This document shows positions 56,399 to 62,598 of a stretch of DNA of 64,000 bases, piece after piece. A program made the translations under genes and the position numbers. The notes below the pieces were generated by a model. That model worked only from the letters and a program-made list of their open reading frames with translations. It was not told where the DNA came from and searched no databases. The stretch is taken from positions 577,001-641,000 of the forward strand of contig NZ_AP019749.1 of assembly GCF_006740045.1 (NCBI RefSeq), read 5' to 3'. Positions within the stretch are counted from its first letter, which is position 1. Every line of letters begins with the position of its first letter. Source of the stretch: Comamonas terrigena NBRC 13299. GTDB taxonomy: Bacteria; Pseudomonadota; Gammaproteobacteria; Burkholderiales; Burkholderiaceae_C.

Positions 56399-56989
56399 TT
56401 AAACCCAGGTGAATTGCCGGGCGACGAGAAACGATGCCGTGCCCAGCGCGATGCTGACCCCGTAGGGCAGCGTGCCCACGGATGGCGCTGAACTGGTGCG
56501 TGCATCGGGACGGATCCCCGCGGCGACGGAGATGAACAGCAGCTGTGTGGTCTGCCGTGTGTTGTGCAGCAGCTTCCTGGCGGCCCTGTGCCACAGCGCG
56601 TAGACCAGGGCAGCGATGCCGCCAGCGATGAAGACGAAGACCACGGCATGCCAGGCGCCGTCGGGACCCAGGAATGCGCCCGCCATGGCCATGAGCTTGA
56701 CGTCCCCTGCACCCATGGCGCGCAGCAGGTACAGCGGCAGCATGAGCACCAGACCCAGGCACATGCCGCCCAACGCCCAGAAGAATCCGCCGCCGTGGTG
56801 GGAGGAGGAGGTCAGGCTGTACAGCAGGGCGATGGCCGCACCACCGAAGGTCAGGGCATTGGGGATGCGGCGGCTGCGCAGATCGCAGATGGCGGCGGCC
56901 AGCAAAAGCAGCAGCAGCAGCAGCGAGCGTGGCTCGGTGAGCAGTGCGCCCACCAGCTCGGCTCCGGCGCGAAGTTCTGAAAAGTCCAT
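56399..56989 (-). CDS. tadV: TadV/CpaA, prepilin peptidase of the Tad pilus (A24 family)
   Basis: This inner-membrane aspartyl peptidase cuts Flp and TadE-type leaders. It has 196 aa with about six hydrophobic segments and both catalytic aspartates: Asp36 in CDLRSRRIPN and Asp96 in GAGDVKLM. It lacks the N-terminal methylation domain of PilD, as TadV proteins do. It is the first gene of the operon, with a leader of about 120 bases. Confidence 0.94.
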   Translation of the reverse strand: MDFSELRAGAELVGALLTEPRSLLLLLLLLAAAICDLRSRRIPNALTFGGAAIALLYSLTSSSHHGGGFFWALGGMCLGLVLMLPLYLLRAMGAGDVKLMAMAGAFLGPDGAWHAVVFVFIAGGIAALVYALWHRAARKLLHNTRQTTQLLFISVAAGIRPDARTSSAPSVGTLPYGVSIALGTASFLVARQFTWV

Positions 56990-57073
56990 GACCAGCCTCC
57001 ACTCTCTGTGCTTGCTGAACCGTGTCCGTCACCGTGGCCGGTGTTGATCGGATGCGATCCAAAAGTGACATTG

Positions 57074-57108
57074 CAAGATAGATAATCTCTATCGGAATAT
57101 TTATCTTG
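57074..57108. promoter_or_regulatory. Nested inverted repeats at the tad promoter (possible operator)
   Basis: Outer arms CAAGATA (57074-57080) and TATCTTG (57102-57108) enclose inner arms GATAGA (57077-57082) and TCTATC (57088-57093). They lie just downstream of the predicted tad transcription start, where a repressor would block transcription. Confidence 0.5.
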
Positions 57109-57117
57109 TTTTGAGAA

Positions 57118-57146
57118 ATATTAGGCCTGGTGGATATTTTTCACAA
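57118..57146 (-). promoter_or_regulatory. Candidate sigma-70 promoter of the tad operon
   Basis: On the minus strand TTGTGA (57146-57141) and TAATAT (57123-57118) are separated by exactly 17 bases, each matching the consensus at four of six positions. Start of transcription would be near 57111, 122 bases before tadV. Confidence 0.4.
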
Positions 57147-57184
57147 TCGAATAGTGCGTAAGAAATCTCCGATACCCATCGACG

Positions 57185-57198
57185 CGGTTACATAACCG
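57185..57198. promoter_or_regulatory. Perfect palindrome CGGTTA-CA-TAACCG
   Basis: Six-base perfect arms around CA, about 40 bases upstream of the predicted -35 of the tad operon. Position and symmetry suggest a binding site for a dimeric activator or repressor; the protein is unknown. Confidence 0.4.
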
Positions 57199-57336
57199 TC
57201 GCTGTAGGCTAAATCGCATCTGACCCCATATGTAATTGCGACGTATTTGTATTTTGTTTACGGTTGGCCGATTCAATAAAGTGGAAAAGACCTTGTATGT
57301 CCGGGTGTGCCTGCGCTGGTCGCCAGGCGGGTCGGA

Positions 57337-57345
57337 GGGGGGGGG
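57337..57345. repeat. Run of nine G in the tad upstream region
   Basis: A homopolymer of nine G about 350 bases before tadV. Runs of this length are prone to slipped-strand length change; here it lies in non-coding sequence. Confidence 0.6.
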
Positions 57346-57583
57346 CTACCTGGCCCTACCTGGTTTGCGCCGGATGCCCAGGGTTTGCGCGCCGTGCAGG
57401 GCAAATTCATGTGCGCTTTGGCGCTCCACTTTTGCAAGCAAATCCAGTGTGCCGGCGGCCGATCATCTAGGGATTTAATGGGTATTTATTATTTAAAAAG
57501 ATAAATATAAGTGGCAATCTATAGGCAGAACTGAGAATTTTTTGAGATGTGAATAGTAGTTTCTTGTGTAACTGAAAAAATAG

Positions 57584-57652
57584 ATATTCACAATTAGTTC
57601 AGGTGATATTTGGTTTTTACCAACCAGATAAATATTCAGAATCCGTTCAGGT
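57584..57652. repeat. Two imperfect 21-base direct repeats 48 bases apart
   Basis: Copies at 57584-57604 and 57632-57652 share ATATTCA, then six bases with three differences, then GTTCAGGT (18 of 21 identical). Same orientation, 48 bases start to start. They lie in the AT-rich segment between tad and the TRAP operon. Confidence 0.55.
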
Positions 57653-57956
57653 CAATCACATGGTCCATGGTATTTCCACCTATTTGGAAGTGGCTGCTGG
57701 AAAATGCGAGCCAGAAAAAAATCTGCTGTCGCGGAACGCGAACCATCCTTGCGTATCTCCACGCTGCTTTCGGAAAGGTCCGGTGGAAGGGGCCAGCGGG
57801 GCAGGCCGCAGTGCTTCACCGCAGATTGCGGCGTGCTTTGCCGGTGCATTCCTGCTGGGAGTGCAGGGCACAGTGGTGGCGCGGCATGCTGCAGAAGCGG
57901 CATGGGGAAAGCCGCTGTGGAGGCTGGAGCCGGCACCGCACCGTTGCACGGCCAAG

Positions 57957-57987
57957 AAAAAAAAGAGCGCTTCACAGGAAGCGCTCT
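57957..57987 (-). terminator. Intrinsic terminator of the dctPQM operon
   Basis: On the minus strand AGAGCGCTTC and GAAGCGCTCT form a 10-bp stem with a 4-base loop, followed by eight T, 23 bases after the dctM stop. Confidence 0.93.
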
Positions 57988-58009
57988 GGGTGCGGGGCGT
58001 AGACGGGGT

Positions 58010-59305
58010 CTACATGTTGTTGGGCAGTGCAGTCACGATCTGCGGGAAGAACCACAGGATCACCAGGGCCAGCACCATCAGGAAGAAGTAGGGTGCGCAG
58101 ACGCGGGCGATATAGGTGATCTGCTTGCCCGTCATGCCTTGCAGCACAAACAGGTTGAAGCCCACCGGCGGCGTGATCTGCGCGGTCTCCACGGTGATCA
58201 CCAGGAAGATGCCGAACCACAGGGGGTCGATGCCAGCGGCCTGGATGATGGGCAGCACCACGCTCATGGTCAGCACGATGGTGGAGATGCCGTCCAGGAA
58301 GCAGGCGATCACGATGTAGAAGATGCCCAGCACGATGATCAGCATGGCGGGCGACAGGTGGAGGCTGCCCACGAATTCCGCCAGCTGGCGCGGCAGGCCG
58401 ATGTAGCCCATGGACAAGGTCATGAAGGCAGCCCCGGCCAGGATCAGCGCGATCATGCAGTACAGGCGCGTAGCGCCAAACAGGGCGTCCTTGAAGTTCT
58501 TCCAGGTCAGCGCGCCTTGCACGGCCGACAGCACCAGCGAGCCGACCACGCCAATGGCGGCCGCCTCGGTTGCCGTGGCAATGCCCGAATAGATGCTGGC
58601 GATCACCGCCGCAATCAGCAGCACGACCGGAATCAGGTGGCGCGATTCGTAGATCTTCTCCTTGAAACTCATGGTCCCGTCGGCCTTGGGCACCTTCTCG
58701 GGGTTGAGCAGCGCCCAGATCATGATCCAGCCGCTGAACATGACCGCCAGCATGATGCCCGGCAGTACGCCGGCCATGAACAGCTTGGAGATCGACATCT
58801 CGGCCGACACGCCGTAGACGATCAGGATGATCGATGGCGGAATCAGCAGGCCCAGGGTGGCCGGGCCGCCCAGCGAGCCAATTACCTGGTCCTGCGGGTA
58901 GCCGCGCTTGAGCAGCTCGGGCACATTCATCTTGCCCACGGTGGCGCAGGTCGCGGCGGAGGAACCCGACACGGCGGCAAAGATGGTGCAGCCGATCACA
59001 TTGGTGTGCAGCAGGCGGCCGGGCAGGGCGTTGACCCAGGGGGCCAGGCCGCGGAACATGCTCTCCGACAGATTGGTGCGGTAGAGGATTTCGCCCATCC
59101 ACACAAACAGCGGCAGCGCGGTCAGTGTCCAGCTGCTGGCCGATCCCCAGATGGTCATGGCCATGGCATCACCGGCGGCGCGCGCGGTGAAAAACTCCAT
59201 GCCGAACCAGGCCACGCCGGCCAGGGTCAGGCCGACCCAGACGCCGCCCGTGAGCAGGGCCAGCAGCACCACGATCAGTGCAATGCTTGCGGTAATTTCA
59301 TTCAT
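58010..59305 (-). CDS. dctM: TRAP transporter large permease subunit (DctM)
   Basis: DctM is the 12-span membrane subunit of tripartite sodium-dependent importers for organic acids. The 431-aa product has the conserved SGSSAATCATVGKMNVPELLKRGYPQDQVIGSLGGPATLGLLIPPSIILIVYG region and the second half-motif EITPPVGFNLF-like sequence (TAQITPPVGFNLFVLQG). ATG 59305 is chosen; it overlaps the dctQ stop by 8 bases. A strong terminator follows. Confidence 0.96.
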   Translation of the reverse strand: MNEITASIALIVVLLALLTGGVWVGLTLAGVAWFGMEFFTARAAGDAMAMTIWGSASSWTLTALPLFVWMGEILYRTNLSESMFRGLAPWVNALPGRLLHTNVIGCTIFAAVSGSSAATCATVGKMNVPELLKRGYPQDQVIGSLGGPATLGLLIPPSIILIVYGVSAEMSISKLFMAGVLPGIMLAVMFSGWIMIWALLNPEKVPKADGTMSFKEKIYESRHLIPVVLLIAAVIASIYSGIATATEAAAIGVVGSLVLSAVQGALTWKNFKDALFGATRLYCMIALILAGAAFMTLSMGYIGLPRQLAEFVGSLHLSPAMLIIVLGIFYIVIACFLDGISTIVLTMSVVLPIIQAAGIDPLWFGIFLVITVETAQITPPVGFNLFVLQGMTGKQITYIARVCAPYFFLMVLALVILWFFPQIVTALPNNM

Positions 59306-59804
59306 GGTGCGCGTCCTCGTTCGCAACGGCCTTGCGCTTGCCCATCAGCTCCAGCACCAGTTCGTCGCAAAAAGCGATAAAGAAAACAATGGTGCCCAGG
59401 GCCATGAAGATCTGGGGAATCCACATCGGCGTGGCATCGATGCCCACCGAGATATCGTCAATCTCCCACGACTGGAACACCAGGCGTGTGGAATAGAACG
59501 CCAGAAAGCCGGCCAGCGTGGTGGCGATCACCAGGGCAGTCACTTCCATGGTCTTGAGCGCCTTGCCTTTGAGGGCGCCCAGCAGCAGGGTGACGCGGAT
59601 GTGCTCGCCCTTCTTGAGCGTGCTGGCCAGGGCCATGAAGCCGCAGCCGGCCATGGCATAGCCCGCATAGGCATCGGTGCCCGGGGCGTTGAAGCCGATG
59701 ACGCGGCTCAACACCGTGAGCAGCACCATCACCAGAATTCCGATCATTCCCAGGCCCGCCAGCCAGGCCGTAGATCCGTACAGACCATCTAAAAATTTGC
59801 GCAT
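59298..59804 (-). CDS. dctQ: TRAP transporter small permease subunit (DctQ)
   Basis: This 168-aa, four-span membrane protein pairs with DctM. The family pattern is visible: MIGILVMVLLTVLSRVIGFNAPGTDAYAGYAMAGCGFMALASTLKKGEHIRV with the Gly-Glu-His turn. ATG 59804 follows from the pattern; 22 upstream codons are open over the preceding hairpin. It overlaps dctM. Confidence 0.94.
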   Translation of the reverse strand: MRKFLDGLYGSTAWLAGLGMIGILVMVLLTVLSRVIGFNAPGTDAYAGYAMAGCGFMALASTLKKGEHIRVTLLLGALKGKALKTMEVTALVIATTLAGFLAFYSTRLVFQSWEIDDISVGIDATPMWIPQIFMALGTIVFFIAFCDELVLELMGKRKAVANEDAHHE

Positions 59805-59843
59805 GCTTGTGTTCCGCAGCAGGGGTTGAACCGGTCCCATCGG

Positions 59844-59884
59844 ACAAGGCCCTTGCGCTGCCTGGTGCAATGCAAGGGCCTTGT
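59844..59884 (-). promoter_or_regulatory. Strong intra-operon hairpin between dctP and dctQ
   Basis: ACAAGGCCCTTGC and GCAAGGGCCTTGT are perfect 13-bp arms (59844-59856, 59872-59884) with a 15-base loop. It lies right after the dctP stop and before the dctQ start, without a T-run. Such elements often protect the upstream message, so the binding protein is made in excess over the membrane subunits. Confidence 0.6.
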
Positions 59885-59901
59885 TTCAGGGCTGCAACCG
59901 A

Positions 59902-60885
59902 TTACTTGGCCTTCTTGTAGGCGTCCAGAATGGCCTGCCCGTCCGCACCGGCCTTTTCGGTCCACTCCTTGACCACGGTCTCGCCGACCTTGGCCAGATC
60001 GGCCTTCAGCTGGGCGGAGCCGGTTTCGATGCTCATGCCACCGGCCTTGAGCGCGGCGATGGACTTGGCATCCACTTCCTTGGATTCCTTCCAGCCGCGG
60101 GCTTCCGCGTCGGCTGCGGCCTTCAGCACGGCGTCCTGCGTGGCTTTGTCCAGCGCGGCAAAAGCCTTCTTGCTCACGGTCACGGCATTCTTGGGGATCC
60201 AGGCCTGCACGTTGTAGTAGTACTTCAGGTTTTCAAACAGCTTGTTGTCGGCACCGGTGGCGCTGGAGGTGATCAGGCCGTCCACCACACCAGTGGCCAG
60301 GGCTTGCGACAGCTCGGCTTCCTGCACGGTCACAGGCTGTGCGCCGATCAGCTCGCCGATGCGGGCGGTGGTGGGCGAGTACACGCGCCACTTCATGCCC
60401 TTGAGGTCTGCCACCGAGTTGACGGGCTTCTTGGTGTAGATGCCCTGGGGCGGCCAGGCCACCGAATACAGCAGCACCTGGCCTTGCTTGTCCAGCAGCT
60501 TTTGCAGCGCAGGCTTTTGCGCCTGGTAGAGCTTGAAGGCTTCGTCGTAGCTGCTCACCAGGAAGGGCAGGCCGTCTGCGCCGAAGATCTGCGATTCGTT
60601 CTGGAAGCTCACCAGAAAGAACTCGCCCATCTGCGCATTGCCGGTTTGCACGGCGCGCTTGATCTCGGGCATCTTGAACAGCGATGCGCCGAAGTGCGGC
60701 GTGATCTTGAGCTTGCCGCCGGTGGCAGCGTCCACCTCTTTCACAAACAGCTCGTTGTTCTTGGAGTGGAAGTTGCCGGGGCCGTAAGCGGTGGCGAAAT
60801 CCCACTTGGTTTGGGCAGCGGCCGCACCGGCAAAACCGATGCTGGCGACCAAGGTGGCGGTAGCGCAAAAGATGCGACGCTTCAT
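59902..60885 (-). CDS. dctP: TRAP transporter periplasmic binding protein (DctP)
   Basis: This 327-aa protein has signal peptide MKRRIFCATATLVASIGFAGAAAAQ. The mature receptor shows family landmarks GPGNFHSKNNELFVKEVDAATGGKLKI, LKGMKWRVYSPTTARIGELIGAQPVTVQEAELSQALATGVVDGLI and the ligand-binding arginine in the MKWRVYS stretch. Bordetella pertussis DctP6/DctP7 form a known pyroglutamate-binding DctP group. Because pxp genes lie divergently nearby I infer 5-oxoproline as the ligand, unproven. ATG 60885 follows AAGGAG. A sigma-54-like promoter lies 46 bases upstream. Confidence 0.93.
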   Translation of the reverse strand: MKRRIFCATATLVASIGFAGAAAAQTKWDFATAYGPGNFHSKNNELFVKEVDAATGGKLKITPHFGASLFKMPEIKRAVQTGNAQMGEFFLVSFQNESQIFGADGLPFLVSSYDEAFKLYQAQKPALQKLLDKQGQVLLYSVAWPPQGIYTKKPVNSVADLKGMKWRVYSPTTARIGELIGAQPVTVQEAELSQALATGVVDGLITSSATGADNKLFENLKYYYNVQAWIPKNAVTVSKKAFAALDKATQDAVLKAAADAEARGWKESKEVDAKSIAALKAGGMSIETGSAQLKADLAKVGETVVKEWTEKAGADGQAILDAYKKAK

Positions 60886-60930
60886 GTTGACTCCTTGAGG
60901 AAGGGCTGAAAGATGCAGGTGGTCACGTAA

Positions 60931-60947
60931 GGCAAGTTACGTGCCAA
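60931..60947 (-). promoter_or_regulatory. Sigma-54-type promoter of dctPQM
   Basis: The minus strand reads TTGGCACGTAACTTGCC, matching the -24/-12 consensus TGGCACG-N4-TTGC without a mismatch up to the last base, with the required ten bases between GG and GC. Transcription would begin near 60920, giving a leader of about 35 bases with AAGGAG. Confidence 0.7.
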
Positions 60948-61033
60948 AAGTAGCATTGGTTTCAACAATCATCCATAAGGGATTTCAACGATGATGCAGT
61001 TGCGTAGGTGTTGTAGCTTCTTATTGTTGAGAG

Positions 61034-61045
61034 TCTGAATTCAGA
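61034..61045. promoter_or_regulatory. Palindrome TCTGAATTCAGA, candidate activator or repressor site
   Basis: A perfect 12-base palindrome about 115-125 bases upstream of the predicted dctP start, the distance at which enhancer-binding proteins bind. It is flanked by ATTGTTGA and ATTGTTCAAC, close to the motif found before pxpA. Confidence 0.45.
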
Positions 61046-61102
61046 TTGTTCAACTAAATTGGTGCATACCCCTGTGGCGGTGCACCTTCCTGGGGATCGG
61101 AA

Positions 61103-61774
61103 TCACGGCAGCTGGCGGGCATAGACGGCCAGCACCATGCGTTCGGATTGCACCAGATAGGTCTCCAATTCCTGGGCAGCCTCCTTGGTCTGCCCATCCA
61201 TCAACATCTGCAGCAGGCGCGCGTTATGGTCGACATAGGGGGCATGAAGGTATTCGGGATCGTCCAGCATGCCGAAGGCCAGCCGCAGTTCGGCGGCCAG
61301 GTGGGCAAACATGGAGGACAGGCGTGCACTGTCGCTGAGCGCCACGATGCCCGCATGGAAAGCCATATTGGCCGAGCCCACGGTGCGCCAGTCCTTCACC
61401 TGGCGGGCGGCCAGGGCGTCGTCCACGGCCTGGCGCATGCGTTTGTGCGCAGGGTGCAGCGGCCATGCCTTCTCCAGCGACTGGCATTCGATCAGCCGGC
61501 GCACCCGGTAGATGTCAATGATGTCGGCAATGGAGGGGGTGGCCACGGAGACCCCGCGGTTGGGTTCATGCCGCAGCAGGCCTTCCTTGATCAGCGTGCG
61601 GAAGACCTCCCGCAAGGTGTTGCGCGAGATGTCCAGTTGCTGGCTCAGCGCGGCTTCCGACAGGCGCTGCCCGGCGCGCAACTCGCCGTGGATCAGCTGT
61701 TGGCGGATGCGCTCGGCCACGGCATCGCTCAGGCTCGTGGATTCGTTGCTGGAAGGGTCGCGTGGGCTTGGCAT
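61103..61774 (-). CDS. GntR-family (FCD/FadR group) transcriptional regulator
   Basis: This 223-aa protein has an N-terminal winged helix-turn-helix (DAVAERIRQQLIHGELRAGQRLSEAALSQQLDISRNTLREVFRTL) and an all-helical FCD effector domain with metal/acid ligand histidines (ANMAFHAGIVAL, YVDHNARLLQ). FCD regulators respond to organic acids and usually repress catabolic genes. It lies between dctPQM (same strand, downstream) and pxpA (divergent, 71 bases), so it is the obvious regulator of both, probably responding to 5-oxoproline or a relative. Confidence 0.92.
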   Translation of the reverse strand: MPSPRDPSSNESTSLSDAVAERIRQQLIHGELRAGQRLSEAALSQQLDISRNTLREVFRTLIKEGLLRHEPNRGVSVATPSIADIIDIYRVRRLIECQSLEKAWPLHPAHKRMRQAVDDALAARQVKDWRTVGSANMAFHAGIVALSDSARLSSMFAHLAAELRLAFGMLDDPEYLHAPYVDHNARLLQMLMDGQTKEAAQELETYLVQSERMVLAVYARQLP

Positions 61775-61781
61775 GGCAGAT

Positions 61782-61797
61782 TGGTAAGGAATTTGCT
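61782..61797 (+). promoter_or_regulatory. Sigma-54-like promoter of pxpA
   Basis: TGGTAAGGAATTTGCT keeps the essential GG and GC exactly ten bases apart with TTGCT at -12 perfect; the -24 half departs at two positions from TGGCACG. Start of transcription would be near 61808, inside the adjoining palindrome. It is weaker than the dctP element. Confidence 0.45.
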
Positions 61798-61802
61798 AGA
61801 TA

Positions 61803-61813
61803 TTGTTGAACAA
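61803..61813. promoter_or_regulatory. Operator-like palindrome TTGTTGAACAA between gntR and pxpA
   Basis: Perfect 5-base arms around one G, the size of FCD-type GntR operators. It overlaps the predicted pxpA start of transcription and lies 29 bases upstream of the gntR ATG, so binding could repress both directions. Partial copies occur upstream of dctP (60961-60969, 61024-61031, 61045-61054). Confidence 0.55.
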
Positions 61814-61845
61814 AGCGCTGGCATGTGGCGCAAGGAGCATACAAG

Positions 61846-62598
61846 ATGGATTTGAACAGCGATCTGGGCGAAAGCTTTGGTGCCTGGAGCATGGGCGACG
61901 ATACCGCCATGCTCGATATCGTCAGCAGCGCTAATGTGGCATGCGGCTTCCATGCCGGTGATGCCGCGGGCATTCTCGCCACCCTGAAGGCGGCCAAGGC
62001 GCGCAATGTGGTCGTGGGCGCCCATGTGGCCTACCGCGATCTGGCCGGTTTCGGCCGCCGCAACATGGATGTGGCCAGCAGCGATCTGGTGGCCGACGTG
62101 ATCTACCAGATCGGCGCGCTGCAGGGCCTGGCCCAGGCGGCGGGCACCACAGTGCGGTATGTGAAGCCGCATGGCGCGCTCTACAACACCATTGCCCAGG
62201 ACCGGCGCCAGGCCACCGACGTGATCAACGCCATCAAGGCGATCGATCCCTCGCTGGTGCTGATGGCGCTGGCGGGAGCACCGCTGATCGGCTGGGCGCG
62301 CGACGCCGGCCTGACCGTGGTGGCCGAAGCCTTTGCCGACCGTGCCTACACCCCCCAGGGGGCCCTGGTTTCGCGCCGCGAAGCCGGTGCCGTGCTGCAC
62401 GATGAAACCCTGATCGCCCAGCGCATGCTGACCCTGGTGCGCGAAGGCGTGATCGAGGCCGTGGATGGCTCCATGGTGCGCGTGGAGGCCGATTCGATTT
62501 GCGTGCATGGCGACAGCCCCGGGGCGGTGTCCATTGCCCGTGCGCTGCGCCAGCGCTTTGAAGCAGAAGGCGTGCAGATCGCCTCGTTCGTGGCATGA
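61846..62598 (+). CDS. pxpA: 5-oxoprolinase subunit A (LamB/YcsF family)
   Basis: PxpA with PxpB and PxpC forms the ATP-dependent prokaryotic 5-oxoprolinase, which opens 5-oxoproline to glutamate. The 250-aa product starts [19 protein letters not shown]. It has [37 protein letters not shown] and [17 protein letters not shown], all intact family motifs. ATG 61846 is chosen over a GTG at 61825 because AAGGAG lies 8 bases before it. Its stop overlaps the start of the next gene (ATGA). Confidence 0.96.
   Translation: MDLNSDLGESFGAWSMGDDTAMLDIVSSANVACGFHAGDAAGILATLKAAKARNVVVGAHVAYRDLAGFGRRNMDVASSDLVADVIYQIGALQGLAQAAGTTVRYVKPHGALYNTIAQDRRQATDVINAIKAIDPSLVLMALAGAPLIGWARDAGLTVVAEAFADRAYTPQGALVSRREAGAVLHDETLIAQRMLTLVREGVIEAVDGSMVRVEADSICVHGDSPGAVSIARALRQRFEAEGVQIASFVA

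Larger units (their letters stand above)
56990..57956. other. Partly AT-rich 1-kb region upstream of the tad operon
   Basis: No supportable gene. 57061-57270 and 57470-57670 are conspicuously AT-rich for this genome, split by a GC-rich patch (57290-57460) that carries a run of nine G. Putative control elements are listed separately: a promoter, nested inverted repeats, a palindrome and a direct repeat. Small open frames on the plus strand (for example 57236-57504) have no ribosome site or recognisable product. 57680-57950 holds nothing I can name. Confidence 0.65.

Noticed and set aside
57236..57504. Small plus-strand frames (65-80 codons) in the tad upstream region.
   Set aside because: Three frames are open at once over a G-run, with no ribosome site and no recognisable product.
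57704..59380. 558-codon plus-strand frame opposite dctM.
   Set aside because: Crosses the dctM terminator and is antisense to the conserved DctM sequence; composition is shadow-like.
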